Shown piece by piece: positions 53,785-63,953 of a DNA stretch of 64,000 nt. Both the position numbers and the translations under genes were made by a program. Location: NCBI RefSeq assembly GCF_000238255.3, contig NZ_CP011039.1, positions 2,219,001 through 2,283,000 of the forward strand, written 5' to 3'. The notes below the pieces were generated by a model that had not been told where the DNA came from, did no database searches, and saw nothing but the letters and a program-made list of their open reading frames with translations. Each line of letters begins with the position of its first letter. Within the stretch, counting starts at the first letter, position 1. This stretch comes from Pseudoalteromonas spongiae UST010723-006. GTDB taxonomy: Bacteria > Pseudomonadota > Gammaproteobacteria > Enterobacterales > Alteromonadaceae.

Positions 53785-55677
53785 TTACATTACTAACTGG
53801 CGAATGTCGCTCAGGTAAGCTGCAAGTGTTGCAGTAAAGCGTGCTGCTAACGCACCGTCAATTACACGGTGGTCGTATGAACAGCTTAGCGGCACCATTA
53901 GGCGCGGCTCAAAATCTTTACCATTCCACTTAGGCTTCATGTCAGACTTAGACACACCTAAGATAGCAACTTCTGGTGCATTTACGATTGGTGTAAACGC
54001 AGTACCACCAATGCCACCTAGGCTAGAAATCGTGAAACAACCGCCCTGCATATCAGATGCAGTTAGTTTACCTTCACGTGCTTTGCCAGAGATTTCCATC
54101 AATTCACGAGATAACTCAATAATGCCTTTTTTGTTCACGTCACGTACAACAGGAACAACTAGACCATTTGGTGTATCTACTGCAATACCAATGTTTACAT
54201 ACTTTTTAAGAATTAAGCTTTCGCCATCTTCAGATAGTGATGAGTTAAACGTTGGGAACTCTTCAAGAGCTTTTGCCGCGGCTTTCATTACGAATACTAA
54301 TGGAGTGATCTTCACGCCCATTTTCTTCTTCTCAGCCATTACATTCTGCTCTTTACGGAATGCTTCTAGCGTCGTGATGTCTGCTTCGTCAAATTGCGTA
54401 ACATGCGGGATCTGTACCCAGTTACGGTGAAGGTTTGCACCAGAAAGCTTTTGAATACGAGAAAGTTTCTTCTCTTCAACTTCACCAAATTTGCTGAAGT
54501 CTACTTTTGGCCAAGGAATTAGGTTTAGCTCGCCACCGCCAGTGTTGCCACCTTTAGATAGCTGACCTGATTCAACTTGCTTCACTAACTCTTTCACGTA
54601 GTTTTGTACGTCTTCTTTAAGTACACGGTTCTTGCGACCCGTACCTTTAACGCGCGCTAGGTTTACACCAAACTCACGCGCTAGACGACGAACTACAGGT
54701 GATGCATGTGCGTATTGGTCGTTCGCTACAAATTCATCTTTTTGTGCTGAAGCTGCAGGTGCCGCTGCTGGCGCTGGTTTTGCCGCAGATGCTGCCGGAG
54801 CCGCTTGTGTTGGTGCTGGCGCCGCTGCAGGAGCTGGTGCAGAGCCTTGCGTTTCAAATACAAATACCAATGAACCAGTCGACACTTTACCGCCAACTTC
54901 AACCTTAACTTCTTTAACAGTACCAGCAAACGGTGCTGGTACTTCCATAGAGGCCTTGTCGCCTTCTACGTTTAAGATTGATTGGTCAGCTTCAACCACA
55001 TCGCCTACTGCAACCATGACTTCAGTTACTTCAACTTCGTCACCGCCGATATCTGGTACGTGAACTTCTTTAAGTTCAGCCGCATCTGCTGGAGCAGGCG
55101 CTGCCGCAGGAGCCGCTTCAACAGCTGCCGGCGCAGATGCACCCGTTTCAAATACGAATACTAGCGAGCCCGTTGATACTTTGCCGCCAACTTCAACCTT
55201 CACTTCTTTCACTGTACCGCCAAATGGTGCTGGTACTTCCATAGAAGCCTTGTCGCCTTCTACATTTAAGATTGATTGGTCAGCTTCAACCACGTCGCCT
55301 ATGGCAACCATGATTTCGGTAACTTCAACTTCGTCACCACCGATGTCTGGTACGTGAACCTCAACTAATTCAGACGCCGCTACTGGAGCAGGTGCAGCCG
55401 CAGGGGCTGCTGTTGCTTCAGGCTCGGCTGCTGCAGGTGCATCACCCGCAGCATCAAAAATCATAATTAAAGAACCAGTTGCAACAGTGTCGCCTTCTGC
55501 TACTTTAATTTCTTTCACTGTACCCGCTTGTGCAGCTGGCACTTCCATTGAAGCTTTATCACCTTCAACTGAAATAAGAGATTGATCAACTTCAACTGTA
55601 TCACCTACGTTAACTAGGATCTCAGTTACTTCAACCTCATCTGCACCAATGTCTGGAACATGAATTTCGATTGCCAT
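53785..55677 (-). CDS. aceF: Pyruvate dehydrogenase E2, dihydrolipoamide acetyltransferase
   Basis: AceF is the core acetyltransferase of pyruvate dehydrogenase. The 630-residue protein has three lipoyl domains with lysines at about 41, 143 and 241 in the motif [10 protein letters not shown]. Ala/Pro-rich linkers join them. A peripheral-subunit binding domain follows near 320-360 ([20 protein letters not shown]), then the catalytic domain with [15 protein letters not shown]. Lipoyl domains 2 and 3 are almost identical and domain 1 is divergent, pointing to recent duplication or gene conversion. It starts 12 bases after aceE. Confidence 0.98.
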   Translation of the reverse strand: MAIEIHVPDIGADEVEVTEILVNVGDTVEVDQSLISVEGDKASMEVPAAQAGTVKEIKVAEGDTVATGSLIMIFDAAGDAPAAAEPEATAAPAAAPAPVAASELVEVHVPDIGGDEVEVTEIMVAIGDVVEADQSILNVEGDKASMEVPAPFGGTVKEVKVEVGGKVSTGSLVFVFETGASAPAAVEAAPAAAPAPADAAELKEVHVPDIGGDEVEVTEVMVAVGDVVEADQSILNVEGDKASMEVPAPFAGTVKEVKVEVGGKVSTGSLVFVFETQGSAPAPAAAPAPTQAAPAASAAKPAPAAAPAASAQKDEFVANDQYAHASPVVRRLAREFGVNLARVKGTGRKNRVLKEDVQNYVKELVKQVESGQLSKGGNTGGGELNLIPWPKVDFSKFGEVEEKKLSRIQKLSGANLHRNWVQIPHVTQFDEADITTLEAFRKEQNVMAEKKKMGVKITPLVFVMKAAAKALEEFPTFNSSLSEDGESLILKKYVNIGIAVDTPNGLVVPVVRDVNKKGIIELSRELMEISGKAREGKLTASDMQGGCFTISSLGGIGGTAFTPIVNAPEVAILGVSKSDMKPKWNGKDFEPRLMVPLSCSYDHRVIDGALAARFTATLAAYLSDIRQLVM

Positions 55678-55689
55678 TCTATCTGCCTC

Positions 55690-58356
55690 TTATGCGTATA
55701 GTGGGTTAGTTTTCGTTGTGTCGATATCAAATTTCTTGATAGCGTCTGCCACAACTGATGCGTCAACTTTACCTTGCTTAACAAGCTCTGTAAGTGCAGC
55801 GACTACTACGTAACCTGCATTTACTTCGAAGTGACGACGTAAGTTTTCACGGCTGTCTGAACGACCGTAACCATCAGTACCAAGTACTTTATAAGATGCG
55901 CTTGGCATGTAAGCACGTACTTGTTCTGCATAGTTCTTCATGTAGTCAGTTGCCGCAATTGCCGGAGACTCACCTAATACAGATGTGATGTAAGGTACTT
56001 TTGCATCGCTTGTTGGGTTAAGCATGTTGAAACGCTCAACGTCTTGACCATCACGCGCAAGTTCATTAAATGAAGTTACTGAGAATACGTCAGAACCAAT
56101 ACCGTACTCTTCGCTTAGGATCTGACCTGCTTTACGTACTTCGTTTAAGATAGTACCTGAACCCATTAGCTGAACGTGTGCTTTGTCGCCTGCATTTTCT
56201 TCAAGCTTGTAGATACCCTTACGAATACCTTCTTCCGCACCTTCTGGCATTGCAGGTTGTGCGTAGTTCTCGTTCATTAGCGTTAGGTAGTAGAACACAT
56301 TTTCTTGATCAGGACCGTACATGCGACGGATACCGTCTTGCAGGATTACCGCTACTTCAAATACGAATGTTGGGTCATAAGAAATACAGTTAGGAATAGT
56401 ACCCGCTTGAATGTGCGAGTGACCATCTTCGTGCTGTAGACCTTCACCGTTAAGGGTTGTACGACCAGCCGTTGCACCTAGTAAGAAACCACGCGCTTGT
56501 TGGTCACCCGCCATCCACGCCATGTCGCCAACACGTTGGAAGCCGAACATAGAGTAGTAGATGTAGAATGGGATCATAGGTAGGTCATTTGTCGAGTATG
56601 ACGTTGCAGCAGCAACCCATGAAGACATTGCACCTAGCTCGTTGATACCTTCTTGAAGTACCTGACCTGATGTTGCTTCTTTGTAGTAAGAAACGATGTC
56701 ACGGTCTTGAGGTGTGTAATTCTGGCCATGCGGGTTGTAAATACCGATTTGACGGAATAAACCTTCCATACCAAAGGTACGTGCTTCATCCGCAATGATA
56801 GGTACGATGTTTTTACCTACGCCTTTATCTTTTAATAAGATATTTAGCGCACGTACATAACCCATAGTCGTAGAGATATCACGCTTTTGCTCTTCTAGAA
56901 GTGGCTTAAATTGCTCTAGCGTTGGAATTTCTAGTGCTTGCGTGAAGTTAGGTAAACGCTGTGGCGTGTAACCGTGTAGTGCTTTACGACGCGCATGTAA
57001 GTATTCGTACTCTGCAGAGCCTTCTTCAAGCTTCAAGTATGGTAAGTCTTTGATTTGCTCATCAGATACCAAGTCTTCAAGGCCAAGACGTGAACGAAGG
57101 TGTTCAACGTGCGTCATGTCCATTTTCTTAACTTGGTGCGCAATATTTTTACCTTCAGCTGCTTCCCCCATGCCGTAACCTTTAACAGTTTTAGCTAAGA
57201 TTACAGTAGGACGGCCTTTTGTCTCTTGCGCTGCTTTGTAAGCTGCGAAAAGCTTTGATGTATCGTGACCACCACGCTTAAGCGCGAAGATCTCGTCATC
57301 AGTCATATCTGCAACAAGTGCTGCAGTTTCTGGATAACGACCGAAGAAGTGCTCACGCACGTATGCGCCATCTTTTGACTTATAAGTCTGGTAATCACCA
57401 TCGATAGTTTCGTTCATAAGCTGTAAAAGTTTACCAGACGTATCTTTCGCAAGTAGTAGATCCCAACCAGAACCCCAAACTACTTTAATTACGTTCCAGC
57501 CAGCACCTTTAAATAGACCTTCAAGTTCTTGAATGATCTTACCGTTACCCATTACTGGGCCATCTAGGCGCTGTAGGTTACAGTTAATTAGGTAACATAG
57601 GTTATCTAGCTTCTCACGCGCAGCGAAAGAAATTGCACCACGTGATTCTGGCTCATCCATCTCACCATCACCTAAGAACGCATAAACGCGCTGCTCGTTC
57701 GTCTCTTTCAGACCACGACCTTCTAGGTATTTAAGGAAACGAGCTTGGTAAATAGATGCAATTGGACCTAGACCCATAGATACCGTTGGGAACTGCCAGA
57801 ATTCAGGCATCAACTTAGGGTGTGGGTATGAAGAGATACCTTTACCGTCTACTTCTTGACGGAAGTTATCAAGTTGCTCTTCTGTCAAACGGCCTTCTAA
57901 GAAAGCACGTGCATAGATACCCGGTGAAATGTGACCTTGGTAATAAACTAAATCACCACCGTCTTTCTCGTTTGGTGCACGGAAGAAGTGGTTAAAACAC
58001 ATTTCGTAGAATGCAGCAGACGACTGGTAAGACGCCATGTGGCCGCCTAGCTCTAAGTCTTTCTTAGATGCACGTAAAACGATCATAATCGCATTCCAAC
58101 GCACGATTGAACGAATACGACGCTCAATTGTTGTGTCACCTGGGTATGCAGGCTCTTGATCTGCTGGGATAGTATTCACATAGTTAGTTGTGATACCAGT
58201 TGGCATATCTACGCCGTCAAGACGTGCTTGCTCTAGTACTTGTTCAAGTAAAAACTGCGCGCGTTCAACGCCTTCTTCTTTTACTACTGACTCAAGCGCT
58301 TGCAACCACTCTTGGGTTTCTAACGCGTCAACGTCAATTTTATTGACTTCAGACAT
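55690..58356 (-). CDS. aceE: Pyruvate dehydrogenase E1 component
   Basis: AceE decarboxylates pyruvate with thiamine diphosphate and loads the E2 lipoyl arm. The 888-residue homodimeric type matches E. coli AceE (887) by eye along its length. Landmarks are GHMASYQSSAAFYEMCFNHF, the ThDP/Mg region GDGEMDEPESRGAISFAARE with LINCNLQRLDGPV, QARGFLLGATAGRTTLNGEG and QHEDGHSHI. The ATG at 58356 follows GGGACACTCC. It lies 69 bases downstream of pdhR on the same strand. Confidence 0.98.
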   Translation of the reverse strand: MSEVNKIDVDALETQEWLQALESVVKEEGVERAQFLLEQVLEQARLDGVDMPTGITTNYVNTIPADQEPAYPGDTTIERRIRSIVRWNAIMIVLRASKKDLELGGHMASYQSSAAFYEMCFNHFFRAPNEKDGGDLVYYQGHISPGIYARAFLEGRLTEEQLDNFRQEVDGKGISSYPHPKLMPEFWQFPTVSMGLGPIASIYQARFLKYLEGRGLKETNEQRVYAFLGDGEMDEPESRGAISFAAREKLDNLCYLINCNLQRLDGPVMGNGKIIQELEGLFKGAGWNVIKVVWGSGWDLLLAKDTSGKLLQLMNETIDGDYQTYKSKDGAYVREHFFGRYPETAALVADMTDDEIFALKRGGHDTSKLFAAYKAAQETKGRPTVILAKTVKGYGMGEAAEGKNIAHQVKKMDMTHVEHLRSRLGLEDLVSDEQIKDLPYLKLEEGSAEYEYLHARRKALHGYTPQRLPNFTQALEIPTLEQFKPLLEEQKRDISTTMGYVRALNILLKDKGVGKNIVPIIADEARTFGMEGLFRQIGIYNPHGQNYTPQDRDIVSYYKEATSGQVLQEGINELGAMSSWVAAATSYSTNDLPMIPFYIYYSMFGFQRVGDMAWMAGDQQARGFLLGATAGRTTLNGEGLQHEDGHSHIQAGTIPNCISYDPTFVFEVAVILQDGIRRMYGPDQENVFYYLTLMNENYAQPAMPEGAEEGIRKGIYKLEENAGDKAHVQLMGSGTILNEVRKAGQILSEEYGIGSDVFSVTSFNELARDGQDVERFNMLNPTSDAKVPYITSVLGESPAIAATDYMKNYAEQVRAYMPSASYKVLGTDGYGRSDSRENLRRHFEVNAGYVVVAALTELVKQGKVDASVVADAIKKFDIDTTKTNPLYA

Positions 58357-58425
58357 ATGGAGTGTCCCTTATGTTTAAATTCAAATTTATCCCTAACAGA
58401 TAAATCGAGTTATGTTTCAAATCGT

Positions 58426-59172
58426 TTAATTTTTTTGCGAACGACGTAAACTGCGCTCAATACGAGAGTGCTCTTTACCCGCTTGCAATAAAGCTTCTTC
58501 AATAAAGGCTAAGTGCGCATTACTTGCGTCACGTGCTTTATCTGGTTGTCCTGTAATTACTGCATCAAACAGGAATTTTCTGTGTTCAGCTAGTTGCGTT
58601 TTAACATCTGATTTTTGCACTAATACCATTAAATTCTGCTGAATATTTTGCTCAAGTAATGATTTCATACCGCGAATTAAGTGCAGCAACACTACGTTGT
58701 GCGATGCTTCTGCTACGGCAAAATGAAAGGCATTGATCATTTGAGCTTGGGTTTCAATATCATTTGCAGTTGCAATGGCATCAAAACACTTGGAAATATA
58801 TTCAAAATCTGTATCGGTACCACGAAGTGCCGCATAGTAGGCTGCGATACCTTCTAAGGCATGACGGAATTCAAGTAAGTCGAATTGTGATTCAGGGTGT
58901 TTGGAAATCAAATCAAACAGTGGATCTGTCATCCCCCCTTCAAGCTGGTTTTTAACATAAGTACCGCCACCTTGGCGACGTGTTACCAGCCCTCTGGCTT
59001 CCAATTTTTGAATCGCTTCACGTAATGAAGGACGTGACACTTCAAATTGTTTCGCCAGCTCGCGCTCCGGCGGTAGTTTTTCGCCGGGCGCCAACGAGCC
59101 CTCAAGAATCATATTCTCAAGTTGTTCTAAAATCACATCCGACAGCTTAGCGGCTTTTATCTTAAATGACAT
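58426..59172 (-). CDS. pdhR: Pyruvate dehydrogenase complex repressor
   Basis: PdhR is a GntR/FadR-family repressor relieved by pyruvate. The 248-residue protein has an N-terminal winged helix (LAPGEKLPPERELAKQFEVS, RPSLREAIQKLEARGLV, RRQGGGTYVK) and a helical FCD effector domain (residues about 85-230). It heads the pdhR-aceE-aceF-lpdA cluster. An ATTGGTCATACCAAA site, close to the known PdhR box, lies about 70-85 bases upstream of the start, consistent with autoregulation of the whole cluster. Confidence 0.96.
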   Translation of the reverse strand: MSFKIKAAKLSDVILEQLENMILEGSLAPGEKLPPERELAKQFEVSRPSLREAIQKLEARGLVTRRQGGGTYVKNQLEGGMTDPLFDLISKHPESQFDLLEFRHALEGIAAYYAALRGTDTDFEYISKCFDAIATANDIETQAQMINAFHFAVAEASHNVVLLHLIRGMKSLLEQNIQQNLMVLVQKSDVKTQLAEHRKFLFDAVITGQPDKARDASNAHLAFIEEALLQAGKEHSRIERSLRRSQKN

Positions 59173-59243
59173 AGGCTTTTGAAGTAACCTTCTGTTTTCC
59201 GTTCCTAATCAAGCAAATAGTGTGTCAAATTCGCAAAAGGTAA

Positions 59244-59258
59244 ATTGGTCATACCAAA
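59244..59258. promoter_or_regulatory. PdhR operator
   Basis: ATTGGT-CAT-ACCAAA matches the PdhR box (ATTGGTnnnACCAAT) at all but the last position. It is 72-86 bases upstream of pdhR. Confidence 0.8.
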
Positions 59259-59464
59259 AATTAGCGCTTAAATTATCAGAAATACGGTGAATAGTCAAAA
59301 TTATCAAGATTAATGGCATAACTATTCAATGCAGTGTTTTTTGCCTAAAAATAGTTTGGCAACGATGCACTAAACCTCAGGTTACGTGCGAGATAAGAAA
59401 TCAAACACCATTAAAGGTAGACAAAAAATAACAGAATAATTATTTAATTGGTGAAAAAGTAAAA

Positions 59465-59475
59465 TGGTCAGACCA
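59465..59475. promoter_or_regulatory. Second GntR-type TGGTnnnACCA site
   Basis: TGGT-CAG-ACCA is a perfect short palindrome of the PdhR/LldR type core, about 220 bases from the first PdhR box and immediately before the GGGTTCA repeats. The flanking bases (AA on the left, GA on the right) are less like the full box. Confidence 0.4.
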
Positions 59476-59479
59476 GACA

Positions 59480-59528
59480 GGGTTCAGGGTTCAGGGTTCA
59501 GGGTTCAGGGTTCAGGGTTCAGGGTTCA
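59480..59528. repeat. Heptamer tandem repeat GGGTTCA x7
   Basis: Seven perfect copies of GGGTTCA run without interruption between the ampE end and the pdhR upstream region. They are followed by single related heptamers (TGAAACC, TGAAATC) up to about 59560. No ORF crosses them. Confidence 0.97.
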
Positions 59529-59570
59529 GCAAAAATTCTGAAACCTAAACTCTGAAATCTCAATTCTTTT

Positions 59571-60419
59571 TTAACCAACCGACCCCAGTAAAGTAAGAAT
59601 TGCAATTGCCGCTAGCATTAACAGCATGTTTCGCTTTACTAACCGCACCATACATTTAGCTTCAAAACTGCAGCCGATAAACTCTTGTTCTACACGTTCA
59701 GCAGCATGGGCAATGTCACCGATGACTCGTCGATTTGGTACTGAAAAGTTAAAGACATATTTTAAATAAGTTGCCGTGCCTTGGCTAAAGTTACCAATAA
59801 TTAAATAACCAAAGCTGACAATGCGTGCCGGTAACCAATCAAGCCAATAAAGGGTTTTATGAAGCACCTTTTTGTGTTTTCGAAAGGCTGATTCAGGATC
59901 ATTACGGGTCAGGTCTGCAAAATTTCGAATTAACGCATAACCAAGTGCGCCACACACACCAAAGATAACAAACCAAAAAATAACCGCGCCATAATAACGG
60001 AAGTTAATCCATGCGATTGTTTGGCCGAGCGTTTCACCACCATCCTGTTCTGTACGTTTTTGACCTAATTGAAGCGCATACAGTGTTGCAGCTTCTGCAT
60101 CATCTCGCTGCAATGCGTTTAAATACCCTTTGTATTTCTCACGCAAGTAAGCACAACCAAAACACACTAGTAACACAACCACGTTAATCGCTAATTCAAG
60201 CAAAACAAAATCAAATGTTTCACTCACGGCAAAGAGTAGTAGCACAGGAAGTAATAGCCAAATAAAGAAATCCACTCGTCGCGAGTAAATCTTACTAAAT
60301 AAGCCGTTTGACTCACTTACACTAATAAAATGCTTAACATAGGTATTAAGCTGCCAAGCATCTTCTTTTGCGGCAAGTCTTTCAATAATAAGTGCTAAGA
60401 TTACTGAAATTAAAATCAT
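59571..60419 (-). CDS. ampE: AmpE family membrane protein
   Basis: AmpE is a polytopic inner-membrane protein encoded with ampD. It is often described as a sensory or signalling partner in beta-lactamase induction, but its mechanism is unknown. The ATG at 60419 gives MILISVILALIIERLAAKED (282 residues), like the E. coli start. The longer frame lies inside ampD. There are helices near residues 50-95, 150-170 and 265-280, with FRKHKKVLHKTLYWLDWLPA and GYLIIGNFSQG conserved. The stop is in the heptamer repeat flank. Confidence 0.9.
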   Translation of the reverse strand: MILISVILALIIERLAAKEDAWQLNTYVKHFISVSESNGLFSKIYSRRVDFFIWLLLPVLLLFAVSETFDFVLLELAINVVVLLVCFGCAYLREKYKGYLNALQRDDAEAATLYALQLGQKRTEQDGGETLGQTIAWINFRYYGAVIFWFVIFGVCGALGYALIRNFADLTRNDPESAFRKHKKVLHKTLYWLDWLPARIVSFGYLIIGNFSQGTATYLKYVFNFSVPNRRVIGDIAHAAERVEQEFIGCSFEAKCMVRLVKRNMLLMLAAIAILTLLGSVG

Positions 60420-60430
60420 CTTGTTCTCTG

Positions 60431-60973
60431 CTACGTTAATGAGGCATGAAAGCGGGCCCAATCAAAGTGTGGACCAGGATCAGTTTTCCGACCTGGTGCG
60501 ATATCACTATGACCCGTGATCCCTTTTGAATTTAACTTAGGATAATGTTTTAAAAGCATTTTGACCAGTTCTTCAAGGCTAGCATACTGCTCATTTGTGA
60601 AAGGAACATGATCGCTCCCCTCTAATTCAATACCAATACTAAAGTCATTACATCCCTGCCTACCTTTATACTCAGACACACCAGCATGCCACGCCCGTTT
60701 GTTAAATGGTACGTACTGAATAACTTCGCCATCGCGGCGAATTAAACAATGCGCTGATACTTCAAGCCCTTCTAAATCAGCAAAACTTGGGTCGGCCTTG
60801 CAATCCAAACAGCCTAAAAATAAATCAGAAATATACGGTAAACCAAACTGACCTGCCGGCAACGAAATATTGTGAAGTACAATCAGGGAGATATCTTCTT
60901 CATCTTGCCGTTCGTTAAAATGAGGAGAAGGTAAAAAGCAAATACCTTGTAATACGTGTTGTTCTATTTGCAT
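60431..60973 (-). CDS. ampD: 1,6-anhydro-N-acetylmuramyl-L-alanine amidase
   Basis: AmpD is a cytoplasmic zinc amidase that removes the peptide from anhydro-muropeptides during cell-wall recycling. Its loss de-represses AmpR-controlled beta-lactamases. The 180-residue protein has ISLIVLHNISLPAG with the first zinc His and GITGHSDIAPGRKTDPGPHF with the second His and the Asp. SIGIELEG is also present. It has no signal peptide, unlike the periplasmic AmiD. It is divergent from nadC, as in enterics, and upstream of ampE. Confidence 0.96.
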   Translation of the reverse strand: MQIEQHVLQGICFLPSPHFNERQDEEDISLIVLHNISLPAGQFGLPYISDLFLGCLDCKADPSFADLEGLEVSAHCLIRRDGEVIQYVPFNKRAWHAGVSEYKGRQGCNDFSIGIELEGSDHVPFTNEQYASLEELVKMLLKHYPKLNSKGITGHSDIAPGRKTDPGPHFDWARFHASLT

Positions 60974-61023
60974 GTTTCGAAGTAGTCTGCAGAAATTAGA
61001 TCTCAGATTAACACTTGCCGAAA

Positions 61024-61072
61024 GAAATCTGAAATCTGAAATCTGAAATCTGAAATCTGAAATCTGAAATCC
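61024..61072. repeat. Heptamer tandem repeat GAAATCT x6 plus one variant
   Basis: Six perfect GAAATCT units (61024-61065) are followed by GAAATCC. The run lies 50 bases upstream of ampD and about 70 upstream of nadC, in their shared divergent promoter region. Read as TGAAATC, it belongs with the single TGAAATC and TGAAACC units near 59540 and is related to TGAACCC, the complement of GGGTTCA. Confidence 0.95.
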
Positions 61073-61085
61073 AATAAAATCATAG

Positions 61086-61997
<912 letters not shown>

Positions 61998-62386
61998 TTA
62001 GTGAACTTTAACTTTTTTCATACAGAAAGAGTAATCCTTTTGTATTAATTTAGGAACATGTAAGCTAATTGTAAAAAAAGATGCTACACAAGTCATAAAT
62101 GTCGTGCTAGCATCTCATTAGAAATAGCGAGTACAGGAAGTACAGGCTAGTAATAAGGAATTAGTTTTGTTCCTAGTAAGCCAACTTAGTAGTACCTTTA
62201 GGTGGTTTTTAGAGACAAATTAATAATTTTTTATGGTTTGGTATTAATCGCTTAGGGAAAAGTTACTAATACTTACTTTCTCATTAGAGAAGTTTAACTA
62301 TACTAATTAATGGAATGAGTATGCTCTGTTTAACAGGCAGCTCTTTTTAATAACTTAGCCCCATAAACACTCGTTAGAGGTACATT
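61998..62386. other. 389-base leader between nadC and pilA
   Basis: This AT-rich DNA has no convincing ORF. It holds an inverted repeat AGATGCTA (62079-62086) / TAGCATCT (62108-62115) with a long loop, and a GGAA/TTCC hairpin further on. A TATACT at 62299-62304 could be a -10. I found no proper sigma-54 -24/-12 site, although pilA is RpoN-dependent in many relatives. Confidence 0.4.
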
Positions 62387-62782
62387 ATGAAAAACATGAA
62401 ACAAACAGCCCAAAAGGGTTTCACACTAATCGAATTAATGATCGTTGTTGCAATCATCGGTATTCTTGCAGCAGTAGCGATTCCACAGTATCAAAACTAC
62501 ACTATCCGTGGTGCAAACAACGCTTGTTCTACTGACGCAAAGCAATGGATGACAGAAAGCGCAATCAAGCTACACGCAGCAGAAGCTGCACGTGCTTACG
62601 CTGGTAATGCGTGTACACCGAGCATCACAACTCCACTAACACTTTCAAGCACAGGCGTTACAATGGTCGCTGTAAGCCCTGGTGATAAAACTTATGTAAT
62701 CGATATGACAGCTGGTACTGTAACTGAACAAGCTGCATCATCATCAAGCGGTGGTGGTTCTACTGGTGGTGGTTCTTTATAA
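62387..62782 (+). CDS. pilA: Type IV major pilin PilA
   Basis: The 131-residue prepilin has a short leader cut after Gly11 (AQKG before [20 protein letters not shown]), with the essential Glu5 of the mature protein at residue 16. PilD would cleave and N-methylate it, and PilT/PilU (33.4-35.6 kb) would retract the fibre. Cysteines 47 and 76 could pair. The C-terminus is unusual for a pilin, a Ser/Gly-rich tail [14 protein letters not shown], which might be flexible or glycosylated. AGAGG precedes the ATG by 7 bases. A terminator follows the gene. Confidence 0.95.
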   Translation: MKNMKQTAQKGFTLIELMIVVAIIGILAAVAIPQYQNYTIRGANNACSTDAKQWMTESAIKLHAAEAARAYAGNACTPSITTPLTLSSTGVTMVAVSPGDKTYVIDMTAGTVTEQAASSSSGGGSTGGGSL

Positions 62783-62808
62783 TAGTTTAATCAAAATTAA
62801 ATTATGTT

Positions 62809-62836
62809 GAGAGGAGCTTTATCGCTCCTCTTTTTT
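62809..62836 (+). terminator. Intrinsic terminator after pilA
   Basis: GAGGAGC (62811-62817) and GCTCCTC (62824-62830) close a TTTATC loop, followed by T6 (62831-62836). The next gene starts 5 bases after the T-run. Confidence 0.88.
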
Positions 62837-62840
62837 ATTT

Positions 62841-63953
62841 ATGAACAAATTATATTTTTCAGGTGTTAGCGCCGCTCTTTTTATCAGTGTCGTTTGGCTA
62901 TTATTAATAACTATTCCCAAAAGTGAAACGCCAGTAATCAATGCTGAATTTATAGCTGTTATTTTTAATTTTTGCATCGCTTTTATTCTAAGTTTAAATT
63001 TTTTTAAGATAAAAAGATTCAATATAGATACTAAGAAACTAATAGGTATTTTCTTTGTAAGTGTAGGGGTTATTGTTGTTGTTAATATAATCTTTTTAAT
63101 AAACTCAAGTGGTTATTACTTTCTTGAAAATCGAACCTATTACATTCCCTTATTTCTAATTTCTCTACTATTATTTGAAGGCTTATCTCGTGATACTTAT
63201 TTAGAAAAGTTTGGTGAAAAGCTCATTGCTGATAAATCAAGCGATATTAATTGGCGATATTTTGTTTTATCACTCTTCATCAAAGTATTTTTTGCGTGTT
63301 TTTTATTCGACATACAAGTAGAACTTATACAAGCACTTTCTTTAACTGATATATTAAATAAAAGTAACGTAAATTGGTTTAACTCCCTAATTCAATTAGG
63401 CTTACTTATTGATGTCAGTATTGCGTTGATCGGATATATATTCGCTGCTAAATACTTTAAAAATAGCATAAAGAGTTTTAATCCTTATTTAACGGGTATT
63501 GTTGTTTGTTTTTTATGCTACCCCCCTATAAATGATTTAGTTTCAGATTTTGTGAAAGCCCCTGATAAGTTTGTATGGACACACTGGCTCGAAAAAAACA
63601 CGCTTTTGTATTGGTTTTGGGGATGTTTAATAACTGTTACTTGGACCATTTATTTTTGGGCTACTATTTCATTCGGCAATACATTTTCTAATTTAACTTA
63701 TCGGCGACTTATTCACTGGGGGCCATATCGCTATTGCGCTCATCCAGCTTACTTGGCTAAAAATATTTACTGGTGGTTAATGTCAGTTCCTTTTGTTGTT
63801 ACAACCAGTATCCTAGATACCATAATCGCAGTTTTAGTTATTCTATTCTGGAATGGTATATATTACTTGCGAGCGAAAACGGAGGAAATGCATTTAGCAC
63901 AATACCCAGCCTATCGCCAATACCTAAAGAAAGTGCCAATAAAATGCTTATAA
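62841..63953 (+). CDS. Multi-pass membrane protein with C-terminal ICMT/PEMT-like methyltransferase domain
   Basis: The 370-residue protein has nine or ten membrane helices. The last 90 residues match the pattern of isoprenylcysteine or phospholipid methyltransferases: HWGPYRYCAHPAYLAKNIYW, then a membrane hairpin, then RAKTEEMHLAQYPAYRQYLK. These enzymes bind S-adenosylmethionine at the membrane. Substrate is unknown. The DNA is clearly more AT-rich than the neighbours, suggesting transfer. The start lies just after the pilA terminator with no obvious ribosome site, so expression control is puzzling. It overlaps the next reading frame by 10 bases. Confidence 0.78.
   Translation: MNKLYFSGVSAALFISVVWLLLITIPKSETPVINAEFIAVIFNFCIAFILSLNFFKIKRFNIDTKKLIGIFFVSVGVIVVVNIIFLINSSGYYFLENRTYYIPLFLISLLLFEGLSRDTYLEKFGEKLIADKSSDINWRYFVLSLFIKVFFACFLFDIQVELIQALSLTDILNKSNVNWFNSLIQLGLLIDVSIALIGYIFAAKYFKNSIKSFNPYLTGIVVCFLCYPPINDLVSDFVKAPDKFVWTHWLEKNTLLYWFWGCLITVTWTIYFWATISFGNTFSNLTYRRLIHWGPYRYCAHPAYLAKNIYWWLMSVPFVVTTSILDTIIAVLVILFWNGIYYLRAKTEEMHLAQYPAYRQYLKKVPIKCL

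Noticed and set aside
54632..55063. Ala-rich open frame on the plus strand opposite aceF, plus a Leu/Gln-rich one at 54726-54929
   Set aside because: These are shadows of the Ala/Pro linkers and lipoyl domains. They have biased composition and no ribosome site or family resemblance.
59480..61072. CRISPR array
   Set aside because: The repeats are uninterrupted 7-base units without spacers, and there are no cas genes.
62221..62386. Sigma-54 promoter for pilA
   Set aside because: The best GG...GC pairs have 8 or 9 bases between them instead of 10, and the flanks do not match TGGCAC/TTGC.
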